From Roseovarius sp. (GTDB lineage Bacteria > Pseudomonadota > Alphaproteobacteria > Rhodobacterales > Rhodobacteraceae), in contig JALQUE010000441.1 of NCBI GenBank assembly GCA_023260815.1, positions 1 to 5,774 of the forward strand: DNA of 5,774 bases. Reading direction: 5' to 3'. The position numbers and the translations under genes are program-made. The notes beneath the pieces were generated by a model, which was not told the origin of the DNA, did no database searches, and saw only the letters and a list, made by a program, of their open reading frames with translations. Below are positions 1 to 5,774 of the stretch, piece by piece. Within the stretch, counting starts at the first letter, position 1; the number at the start of each line of letters is the position of its first letter.

Positions 1-11
1 GAAACTTCGGA

Positions 12-860
<849 letters not shown>

Positions 861-897
861 GTGACGGGCCTTTGCGTATCCTGTAACGGTTGGCGCG

Positions 898-926
898 GGT
901 TTAGACGGATGGGCGCCAAGCGGCAA
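898..926 (-). promoter_or_regulatory. Candidate sigma-70-type promoter for purB
   Basis: On the minus strand there is TTGCCG (921-926), a 17-base spacer, then TAAACC (898-903). The -35 box is good and the -10 box weak (3 of 6). Transcription would begin near 890, about 30 bases before the purB ATG, which fits the position of its ribosome binding site. No comparable pair was found for the divergent gene at 964. Confidence 0.35.
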
Positions 927-963
927 GCAGATGGCGCGGGGACGGGAGCGATTGACCGGGCAT

Positions 964-1395
964 ATGACGGATAAGGCGCCGAAGGGCCGCGCGCGCATCT
1001 TGGCCGATTTCGAGGGCCGCTGGCACATGGCGCGCCATATCGTGCAGGCGGACGGGCCGGAGGCGCGGCTGGAGGGCGTCGCCACATGGCGCGCGGTGCC
1101 CGAGGGATTGCTCTGCGAGGAGGTGGGGCAGTTGCAGATCGGTGACCAGCCGGCGGTCGAGGCGCGGCGCAGCTATCTGTGGCGCGACGATCTGACGGTG
1201 TGCTTCGAGGATGGGCGGGTCTTTCATCAGGTGCCCCCATGGGGCGGCGAGACCGGGCATTGGTGCGATCCCGATCAGTATGACGGCCATTACGACTTCG
1301 GGGCGTGGCCGGTCTGGCGGGTTGTCTGGCAGGTGAAAGGCCCGCGAAAGGATTACCGGATGCGCACCGAGTATCGTCGCGCGGTGGAGGGGTAG
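964..1395 (+). CDS. DUF6314 family protein
   Basis: A 143-residue protein of a conserved but uncharacterised family. Recognisable family landmarks are the N-terminal DFEGRW (15-20), the paired aromatic and basic residues at RRSYLWRDDL (68-77), FEDGRVFH (81-88), the segment from HWCDPDQY (99-106) through YDFGAWPVW (110-118), and the C-terminal VKGPRKDYRM (124-133). The pattern of alternating aromatic and charged residues suggests a mostly beta-strand, soluble fold; there is no signal peptide or membrane segment. The start is uncertain: ATG at 964 begins closest to the conserved part, with GGGAG about 15 bases upstream, while an in-frame ATG at 931 would add 11 residues but has no ribosome binding site. 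It runs divergently from purB and 84 bases ahead of the DUF3445 gene on the same strand, so the two could be co-transcribed. The molecular function is unknown. Confidence 0.85.
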   Translation: MTDKAPKGRARILADFEGRWHMARHIVQADGPEARLEGVATWRAVPEGLLCEEVGQLQIGDQPAVEARRSYLWRDDLTVCFEDGRVFHQVPPWGGETGHWCDPDQYDGHYDFGAWPVWRVVWQVKGPRKDYRMRTEYRRAVEG

Positions 1396-1412
1396 AAAAT
1401 TCGCGAATTTTC
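1395..1412. promoter_or_regulatory. Perfect 18-bp palindrome, operator-like
   Basis: GAAAATTCGCGAATTTTC is identical to its own reverse complement and begins on the last base of the preceding stop codon. It is AT-rich at the flanks with a CGCG centre, standing out from the GC-rich surroundings. The RNA hairpin would be weak and no T-run follows, so a protein-binding site seems likelier than an intrinsic terminator. The bound factor is unknown. Confidence 0.45.
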
Positions 1413-1418
1413 GAGGGG

Positions 1419-1424
1419 TATGAT
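1419..1424 (+). promoter_or_regulatory. Candidate -10 box for the DUF3445 gene
   Basis: TATGAT matches the sigma-70 -10 consensus at 5 of 6 positions and lies between the palindrome and the second inverted repeat. No convincing -35 hexamer sits 16-18 bases upstream; that spot falls inside the palindrome (AAAATT). A start near 1431 would give a leader of about 49 bases. Confidence 0.25.
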
Positions 1425-1440
1425 TTTTCTGCGAAAAATC
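1422..1440. repeat. Inverted repeat, 8-bp arms with 3-base loop
   Basis: GATTTTTC (1422-1429), loop TGC, GAAAAATC (1433-1440). It lies 28 bases centre to centre from the perfect palindrome and has the same flavour of A/T tracts around a GC core. It could be a second operator half of one regulatory region or a leader hairpin. No T-run follows it, so a terminator is unlikely. Confidence 0.45.
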
Positions 1441-1479
1441 GGCTGGCAAGTTGCGGGTGTGTGTCGGTAAAGTCTTGTC

Positions 1480-2229
1480 ATGACAGGTATATTTCAGACC
1501 AAACTGCCATATGATCCGATGGCGCCGCGGCCCTTGCCGGGCATTCAGCCGCTTGATCCTGCCACATGGTTGCAGGTGGATGATGCCTATGCCGCGCAGA
1601 TGGCCGAGCGTGCCCGATTGCTGCGCGATCGGCGCGACGATGTGCTGTGCGTGCGGCCCGAGGGGCGCAAGGCGGCGGATGAGCTTTTGCAATATGTGCT
1701 GGATTGGCTGGCAGAACATGGCCAGGGTTATGGCATTTTCGCAAAGGAGGTGACGCGGCCCGATGGCGTGCGCATCGCGCTGAACCGGGACGATCCCATG
1801 GGCACGCTGGGGCATCTGGTGCAGGAAGATCTGTGTCTGATGGACAAGCAGGGCGAGGAGCATGTCCTGACCGCGGCGGTGCTGTGTTTTCCGGCAAGCT
1901 GGCGTCTGGCGGACAAGATCGGCCGGTCGTTGACCGGCATTCATGTGCCGGTGCCGGACTATGACGACAGCCTCGCGCGGCGGGTGCAGCGCTTGTTCGA
2001 TGGGGTGCAGGTGGGCCGGCCGCTGTGGCGGTTCAATGCGCTGCGCTATGCGGGGGCCGAGCTGTTTCAGCCGCGCTCACGGATGGTGCCGAAAGAACCG
2101 GCGGAGGCCGATGCGCGCTATCCCTATTTGCGCACGGAAAGGCAATGCGTTCTGCGCCTGCCTGAAACGCGGGCCTGTGTGTTTTCGATCCATACCTATG
2201 TGCTGCGCATGGACACGCGCCAGCCCTGA
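1480..2229 (+). CDS. DUF3445 protein, heme-dependent oxidative N-demethylase alpha-like
   Basis: A 249-residue cytoplasmic protein of the DUF3445 family (HODM alpha-subunit-like). The characterised relative is the heme subunit of the Pseudomonas mendocina enzyme that oxidatively demethylates dimethylamine. Family landmarks visible here are an N-terminal PLPGIQPLDP (17-26), LVQEDLCLM (113-121), the run LCFPASWRLADKIG (135-148), the following IHVPVPDY (154-161), and near the end LRTERQCVLRLP (217-228) with FSIHTYV (235-241). No signal peptide or membrane helix is present. The ATG at 1480 is the only good start, but its ribosome binding site is weak (TAAAG about 11 bases upstream). It is somewhat shorter than the Pseudomonas type, and the reductase and accessory subunits of that enzyme are not in this window, so its true substrate and electron donor are open. 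It may be co-transcribed with the DUF6314 gene and ends 12 bases from the convergent gene at 2242. Confidence 0.85.
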   Translation: MTGIFQTKLPYDPMAPRPLPGIQPLDPATWLQVDDAYAAQMAERARLLRDRRDDVLCVRPEGRKAADELLQYVLDWLAEHGQGYGIFAKEVTRPDGVRIALNRDDPMGTLGHLVQEDLCLMDKQGEEHVLTAAVLCFPASWRLADKIGRSLTGIHVPVPDYDDSLARRVQRLFDGVQVGRPLWRFNALRYAGAELFQPRSRMVPKEPAEADARYPYLRTERQCVLRLPETRACVFSIHTYVLRMDTRQP

Positions 2230-2241
2230 GGGCGCGGTGGG

Positions 2242-2982
2242 TCAGGTCGAGAGCGGGGCGATGTCGCGCAGCATGGTGTAGACGAACATGAACGCGCCCA
2301 CCGGGGGCACATAAAGCATCATGGTCAGCGCCAGCGCGTGAATGGTCAGGCGCATCGGCTTGGTCGGCTTGGATCGCTGGCCCAGCCAGCGCGTCAGGGC
2401 GGCGGCGGGGGGCAGGATCGGCAGCGCGTCGATCACGTCATCGTCGCGGTCGAACATCGTGTCGTCCCGTCCGGTGAAATCCTGTGTGTCGATCAGGATG
2501 TCATGGGATAGATCGGGGGACGGTTTGGGGGCCGGATCGGGGGCCACGGTATCGCAGGGCGTCTGCGCGGTTTCGCGCAGCAGATCGAACAGCGAGTCGA
2601 TCAGCGCGGGGGTGACGGGGCTTTGGGCTTCCCCGCGCATGATGGAGTCGGAGGGCAGAAATTCCTGTGTGCGCTCGGCGATCTGGTCTGCGATCTGGCG
2701 GAAGGAGGCCATGATGAACGGCGGCTGGCGGCTGGGATCCACCGGGCCGACGGCGGCGATCAGGTGCCAGGCGCCATCCTCGTCGTCGGGGGGTAACCAA
2801 CCGAGGGCCACGCGCACGTAATCGCGTTCGATCACTGCGATATCTTCGCAATCCCAGATCAGCGCCCGTGTCTGGGCGTCGACGAACTGGAACGCGAGGT
2901 CGAATTCCTCGACGATATCGGTGAAGTCCATGCGCGGACATGCGCCATACTCGAAACCTACAACATAGCCTTGGGTCTGCAT
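2242..2982 (-). CDS. Hypothetical protein with C-terminal membrane helix
   Basis: A 246-residue protein I cannot assign to a named family. Residues 1-135 look like a folded alpha/beta domain (strands around YVVGFEYG and RALIWDC, then WHLIAAVGP, and a helix at FRQIADQIAERTQEFL). Residues 140-195 form an acidic, Pro-rich, probably disordered linker (PDPAPKPSPD, then DRDDDV). Residues 211-238 form one hydrophobic helix, followed by a short tail RDIAPLST, so the protein is probably tail-anchored with the soluble domain in the cytoplasm; there is no signal peptide. The ATG at 2982 has GGGGGA 7 bases upstream. It lies downstream of the transglycosylase on the same strand, separated by 138 bases holding a G-rich tandem repeat, and converges with the DUF3445 gene. 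Its membrane segment resembles that of the protein encoded at 4060-4905. Confidence 0.75.
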   Translation of the reverse strand: MQTQGYVVGFEYGACPRMDFTDIVEEFDLAFQFVDAQTRALIWDCEDIAVIERDYVRVALGWLPPDDEDGAWHLIAAVGPVDPSRQPPFIMASFRQIADQIAERTQEFLPSDSIMRGEAQSPVTPALIDSLFDLLRETAQTPCDTVAPDPAPKPSPDLSHDILIDTQDFTGRDDTMFDRDDDVIDALPILPPAAALTRWLGQRSKPTKPMRLTIHALALTMMLYVPPVGAFMFVYTMLRDIAPLST

Positions 2983-3084
2983 GAGGTGGTCCCCCGAACT
3001 GCCCGTTAATGTGTTGGTTCTGACAGCAGATGATCACGCAATCTTGCTGCGAAATTGATGGAAATGCGGCAGAAAGATGATTTC

Positions 3085-3120
3085 GGGCGTCTGGGGGCGT
3101 CTGGGGACGTCTGGGGGCGT
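3085..3120. repeat. 10-bp tandem repeat with G-quadruplex motif
   Basis: The unit CTGGGGGCGT occurs three times in a row (3091-3120, the middle copy with G to A at its eighth base), preceded by a partial copy. The plus strand carries four G-tracts, at 3085-3087, 3093-3097, 3103-3106 and 3113-3117, with loops of 5, 5 and 6 bases, which satisfies the canonical G-quadruplex pattern. It sits directly against the stop codon of the transglycosylase and upstream of the hypothetical gene at 2982. The plus strand is the template for these genes, so their RNA would carry the C-rich copy. Confidence 0.8.
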
Positions 3121-3957
3121 TTATGGCCGATCGATCCTTGCGGCCATGATCGCGATTGCCTTTTGGTAGACGCCGGCGGCGTTCCATTGCTGGATCACCC
3201 TGAAATTGGGTTGGCCTTCCTGATAGCCCTGACCGGGTTGCCAGCCTTTCTGGCGCAGGAAATGCGCGGTCGAGGCCAGCGCGTCGGTGAGGTTGTAGAA
3301 ATCGACGCGACCGTCGCCATTGGCATCGACCCCGTAGGTGAGGGCATTGCCGGGCAGGAACTGGGTGTGGCCCAACTCTCCGTGTTTGGCGCCGCGCGTG
3401 TCGGCGGTGATCGCGCCCTTGTCCACCAGCTTGAGCGCGCCGATGGCGTGCGGGATGAAGAATGCGGAGCGGCGGCAATCATAGGCCAGCGTGGTGATCG
3501 CCGAGACCACGGCGCTGTCGCCCATGAACCCGCCAAAGCCGGTTTCCATCCCGTGAATGGCGATCAGCACGCCCGCGGGCACGCCGTATTGACGTTCGAG
3601 CGCATTGTAGAACGCGGCGTCGCGGGCCTTGCGCTTGCGGCCTTGGGCGATGATCGTCTCGGCGCCGCGCACCTGCATGAATTTTTCAAGCGTGTAGCGG
3701 AAGCTTTTCTGGTTGCGGTCGGCGGCGATGGTGCGGCTGGCGTATTGGGCTTGGGCCAAAGCCTGAAGGCCGCGCGGGCCGACGCCGGCGCGGGCGGCTT
3801 TGGTGGCGAAGGCGGATTTCCAGGCTTGAAAGCCCGCGCCGTCATTGCCGCAGGGGGCGGCCTGTGCGGACAGCGGTGCGGCCAGCGGTGCGGCCAGTGC
3901 CAGGCTGCACAGGCCGAGCGGCGCCATCAGGCGAAAGAGAATGCGACGCACGTGCAA
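3121..3957 (-). CDS. Lytic murein transglycosylase, MltB/SLT_2 type
   Basis: A 278-residue periplasmic enzyme expected to cleave the MurNAc-GlcNAc bond of peptidoglycan, leaving 1,6-anhydro-MurNAc ends. Residues 1-33 are a signal peptide (basic MHVRRILFR, hydrophobic core, likely cleavage after AQA); no lipobox precedes Cys36, so it is soluble rather than a lipoprotein. The family N-terminal part follows (FQAWKSAFATKA, then IAADRNQKSF). The catalytic glutamate is Glu138 in IHGMETGFGG. GELGHTQFLPG (193-203) is the substrate-cleft motif, and DANGDGRVDFYN (211-222) matches the EF-hand-like calcium loop known in E. coli Slt35. AHFLRQKGWQPGQGY (231-245) closes the domain. The chosen start is TTG at 3957, with GGAGG five bases upstream; GTG at 3951 is the alternative. 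A weak promoter-like pair (TTGTCG at 4011-4016, TAAGCT at 3989-3994 on the minus strand) lies in the 102-base gap. It lacks a C-terminal peptidoglycan-binding domain. Confidence 0.93.
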   Translation of the reverse strand: MHVRRILFRLMAPLGLCSLALAAPLAAPLSAQAAPCGNDGAGFQAWKSAFATKAARAGVGPRGLQALAQAQYASRTIAADRNQKSFRYTLEKFMQVRGAETIIAQGRKRKARDAAFYNALERQYGVPAGVLIAIHGMETGFGGFMGDSAVVSAITTLAYDCRRSAFFIPHAIGALKLVDKGAITADTRGAKHGELGHTQFLPGNALTYGVDANGDGRVDFYNLTDALASTAHFLRQKGWQPGQGYQEGQPNFRVIQQWNAAGVYQKAIAIMAARIDRP

Positions 3958-4059
3958 GATATCCTCCGGACCGATCCCCCACGAGGGCAGCTTAGGGAAA
4001 GAGGGGGCCGCGACAAAGCCAAAAGTGACGATATCTGGCCTGATCTGGCCTTGGGTTTC

Positions 4060-4905
4060 TTAGAACAGCAGCGATTGCACCGCGCTCATGGCTTGCGCGG
4101 TGGTGCCATAGGTCTGGAACGCGATGAACGTCCCGGTGAGCGCCGCTGTCTGCGAGGCCAGTCGCGGGTTTTCACCCCGGATGAGGTTGAAGAGCAACAG
4201 TGCCAACCCGACGGGCATCGCCAGCAGCACGACCGCATAGGTCATCAGCCAAGCGGCAAGGCGTTGCGGATCGCTGAGTGTCTGGAGAGATACCTTTTCG
4301 CGGCGGGCGGCGTCTTCGTCGTCGATGGTGCGAAGGAACGCGCGCAGGTCGGTCAAATTCGGCTCGGAGTCGAACCGGTCGCGCTTGGGTGATTGGGGGG
4401 CGGGTGCCTGTTGCTGTGCCTGTGGCTTTGGTGGCGTGGCGGTGGCGCCGGCCTTGGGGGGTGTCGCAGCGGGCAGGGGCAAGCTGGCGGTGATGAGCAT
4501 GAAATCATCTGCCGACAAAAGCCGGCTGTCGCCAACCCAACGGATGTCATCGGCAGATAAAAGGCCATGCAGAGCCTTGAGCACATGGGTCACGACCATG
4601 TCGGAGGTCAAATCCTGCCGGTCGGGATGGGAGGCATTGGCGGGGGCGGTTATCGAGAGGTCGAGGCAGGTGCGCGCGTCGGGGTCTGTTCCGTCCTGCG
4701 CGGTTTCGGCCCGCAGCGTGAGGCGCAGGGTGTGGCAACAGGTGGTGATCCGGGCGCTGCCGTCGGACAACAGGCGCAAACCCGAGATCTTGTGCCCCAA
4801 TGTTTCAAGGGTTGCCGCGGCATGTCTGGCGCAGCCTGTCATGTCGATCGCGCGCGAGGCTGGAAACACCAGTCCCGCGGTCAGCCAGTGAAGATGCTGT
4901 GTCAT
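4060..4905 (-). CDS. Hypothetical protein, soluble domain plus membrane helix
   Basis: A 281-residue protein of no family I can name. Residues 1-140 look folded: MTQHLHWLTAGLVFPASRAI, a helix CARHAAATLETLGHKI, then strands around ARITTCCHTLRLTLRAE and TCLDLSITA. A short motif LLSADD appears twice, at 115-120 and 129-134. Residues 141-180 are Pro/Ala/Gln-rich and probably disordered (AQQQAPAPQSPKRD). A charged helix (NLTDLRAFLRTIDDEDAARREK) leads to one membrane helix at 215-243 and a tail from RGENPRLASQTAALTG onward that may form a second, weaker hydrophobic stretch. There is no signal peptide. The ATG at 4905 has GGCAGG 8 bases upstream. It follows glnA's terminator, so it has its own promoter, not clearly identifiable, and may be read through into the transglycosylase 102 bases downstream. 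Its architecture mirrors that of the 2242-2982 product. Confidence 0.75.
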   Translation of the reverse strand: MTQHLHWLTAGLVFPASRAIDMTGCARHAAATLETLGHKISGLRLLSDGSARITTCCHTLRLTLRAETAQDGTDPDARTCLDLSITAPANASHPDRQDLTSDMVVTHVLKALHGLLSADDIRWVGDSRLLSADDFMLITASLPLPAATPPKAGATATPPKPQAQQQAPAPQSPKRDRFDSEPNLTDLRAFLRTIDDEDAARREKVSLQTLSDPQRLAAWLMTYAVVLLAMPVGLALLLFNLIRGENPRLASQTAALTGTFIAFQTYGTTAQAMSAVQSLLF

Positions 4906-5077
4906 GTAAATGCCTGCCGTTTTGGTCCTGCGACGACCATCTGGTTAATCGGGGATGGTGGATATGTTTTGTTTCAAATGCGAAGACATTGGGGCAATGC
5001 ACACGTTATGGGTGTATTGTTTCCAGCAAGGATAGAATGGCGCGGGCGCGCGATCATCCAAAGGGCGAGTTGGGCAC

Positions 5078-5111
5078 AAAAAATGCGCCCCCTCGGTCCA
5101 AGGGGGCGCAT
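5078..5111 (-). terminator. Intrinsic terminator of glnA
   Basis: On the minus strand an 11-bp perfect stem (arms 5101-5111 and 5083-5093, core GCGCCCCC) with a 7-base loop is followed at once by six T residues (A-run at 5078-5083 on the plus strand). This is a textbook Rho-independent terminator about 60 bases after the glnA stop, and it insulates glnA from the gene at 4905. Confidence 0.92.
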
Positions 5112-5144
5112 CGCATCACTGTCCCATGATGTCACTGTCCTGAA

Positions 5145-5162
5145 CCCGCCCATGCGGGCGGG
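5145..5162. other. GC stem-loop in the glnA 3' untranslated region
   Basis: CCCGCCC (5145-5151), loop ATGC, GGGCGGG (5156-5162) forms a 7-bp GC-only stem starting 7 bases after the glnA stop codon. No T-run follows on either side, so it is not a terminator by itself; it could protect the transcript 3' end or slow ribosome/polymerase exit. Between it and the terminator TCACTGTCC occurs twice (5116-5124 and 5132-5140). Confidence 0.6.
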
Positions 5163-5169
5163 GCCGGGA

Positions 5170-5774
5170 TCAGCAGCTGTAGTACATCATGAATTCGACC
5201 GGATGGGGGGTGTGCTCGTAGGTTTCGAGCTCTTCCATCTTGAGGTCGATATAGCCGTCGATCTGGTCTTTGGTGAACACGTCACCGGCCAGCAGGAAGG
5301 CATGATCGGCCTGCAGGGCTTCGAGCGCTTCGCGCAGGCTGCCGCAGACGGTGGGGATGCCTTCGAGTTCCTCGGCGGGCAGATCGTAGAGGTTCTTGTC
5401 CATCGCTTCGCCGGGATCGATCTTGTTCTTGATGCCGTCGAGACCGGCCATCAGGAGAGCGGCAAAGCACAGATAGGGGTTTGCCGACGGATCGGGGAAA
5501 CGGGCTTCGACGCGCTTGGCCTTGGGCGACTCGGTCCATGGGATCCGGACGCAACCCGAGCGGTTGCGGGCCGAATAGGCGCGCAGAACCGGGGCTTCGA
5601 AGCCGGGGATCAGGCGCTTGTAGGAGTTGGTCGACGGGTTGGTGAAGGCGTTGAGCGTCTTGGCGTGCTTGAGGATGCCGCCGATGAAATACAGCGCCTC
5701 CTGGCTGAGATCGGCGTATTTGTCGCCTGCAAAGAGCGGCTTGCCGTCTTTCCAGATCGACAAATACGCCGATC
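5170..5774 (-). CDS. glnA: Glutamine synthetase type I, C-terminal part
   Basis: The dodecameric cytoplasmic enzyme joins ammonia to glutamate using ATP and is the main entry of ammonium into metabolism. About 197 of roughly 468 residues are present. Landmarks counted from the codon at 5763: NPSTNSYKRLIPGFEAPV (42-59, the glutamate-binding loop), SARNRSGCVRIPW (64-76, nucleotide and phosphate binding arginines), EARFPDPSANPYLCFAALL (86-104, containing a metal-ligand glutamate), and NLYDLP (124-129), whose Tyr126 (codon 5386-5388) is the adenylylation site used by GlnE, so activity is probably controlled by reversible adenylylation. It ends EFMMYYSC. The N-terminal half, and any upstream glnB, would lie beyond the window. 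The frame is open to 5774, but the true glnA sequence appears to end around 5763: the family has HMSIW there, whereas the window reads SAYLSIW, because the last bases are an inverted copy of 5709-5725. Confidence 0.96.
   Translation of the reverse strand, partial: SAYLSIWKDGKPLFAGDKYADLSQEALYFIGGILKHAKTLNAFTNPSTNSYKRLIPGFEAPVLRAYSARNRSGCVRIPWTESPKAKRVEARFPDPSANPYLCFAALLMAGLDGIKNKIDPGEAMDKNLYDLPAEELEGIPTVCGSLREALEALQADHAFLLAGDVFTKDQIDGYIDLKMEELETYEHTPHPVEFMMYYSC
5709..5774. repeat. 17-bp perfect inverted repeat at the window edge
   Basis: The final 17 bases (5758-5774, CGACAAATACGCCGATC) are the exact reverse complement of 5709-5725, with a 32-base spacer. Both arms overlap the glnA reading frame, and the outer arm replaces the conserved glnA codons expected upstream of SIWKDG. 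This is the signature of a fold-back join with a short shared sequence (CGACA) at the switch point. Confidence 0.85.

Noticed and set aside
931..963. Upstream ATG extending the DUF6314 protein by 11 residues
   Set aside because: No ribosome binding site precedes it and the extra residues add nothing typical of the family; kept only as an alternative.
901..1944. Long minus-strand open frame opposite the DUF6314 and DUF3445 genes
   Set aside because: It crosses two well-supported genes and the AT-rich palindrome region; its protein is rich in His, Pro and Arg, typical of an antisense shadow.
2516..2543. G-rich run with three G5 tracts
   Set aside because: Only three tracts lie within loop limits, and they are explained by proline codons of the linker in the minus-strand gene.
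2501..3478. Minus-strand open frame in another phase crossing the transglycosylase 3' end, the tandem repeat and the hypothetical gene
   Set aside because: Arg/Pro-rich out-of-frame translation of two better-supported genes.
3055..4392. Long open frame (445 codons) on the plus strand opposite the transglycosylase and the second hypothetical gene
   Set aside because: It is a high-GC shadow: it reads Gly/Ala/Arg-rich low-information protein across two genes that have clear family features or good codon bias, and it spans their intergenic gap.
4936..4959. Inverted repeat ACCATC/GATGGT ahead of the gene at 4905
   Set aside because: Six-base arms with a 12-base spacer are expected by chance at this scale.
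4965..5023. Near-identical 11-mers TGTTTTGTTTC and TGTATTGTTTC 48 bases apart in the leader of the gene at 4905
   Set aside because: One short imperfect pair in an AT-richer promoter region; too little to call a binding site.

Overview
The window looks like a piece of a GC-rich alphaproteobacterial chromosome, most probably Rhodobacterales (Roseobacter/Rhodobacter group). The basis is protein similarity by eye: the glutamine synthetase C-terminus, the B. subtilis-like PurB, and a DUF6314 protein beside a DUF3445 protein, a type of content I associate with that order. Codons strongly favour G/C at third positions. No species can be named from the sequence. No tRNA, rRNA, CRISPR array, transposase or phage gene is visible.

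Layout, left to right: (1) 1-119, a stretch of foreign-looking sequence joined to purB. (2) 12-860 (-), N-terminal part of adenylosuccinate lyase, cut off after residue 247. (3) A divergent intergenic region with a candidate purB promoter. (4) 964-1395 (+), a DUF6314 protein. (5) 1395-1440, a perfect 18-bp palindrome and a second inverted repeat. (6) 1480-2229 (+), a DUF3445 protein (heme-dependent oxidative N-demethylase alpha-subunit-like). (7) 2242-2982 (-), a hypothetical protein with one C-terminal membrane helix, convergent with the previous gene. (8) 3085-3120, a 10-bp tandem repeat that is also a canonical G-quadruplex motif. (9) 3121-3957 (-), a secreted MltB-type lytic transglycosylase. 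(10) 4060-4905 (-), a second hypothetical protein with a soluble domain, a Pro-rich linker and a C-terminal membrane helix. (11) A strong intrinsic terminator. (12) 5170-5774 (-), the C-terminal ~42% of glutamine synthetase.

The genes are mostly unrelated housekeeping and conserved functions: purine synthesis, nitrogen assimilation, peptidoglycan turnover and a possible amine-oxidising heme protein. The two minus-strand hypothetical proteins flanking the transglycosylase share an architecture and a weakly alignable membrane segment, so they may be distant paralogues, perhaps acting at the envelope.

The most striking signals are at the edges. purB switches abruptly to unrelated sequence at the left, and the last 17 bases at the right are an exact inverted copy of sequence inside glnA. 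Together these suggest chimeric contig ends (amplification or assembly) more than biology. I found no convincing new multi-gene system.
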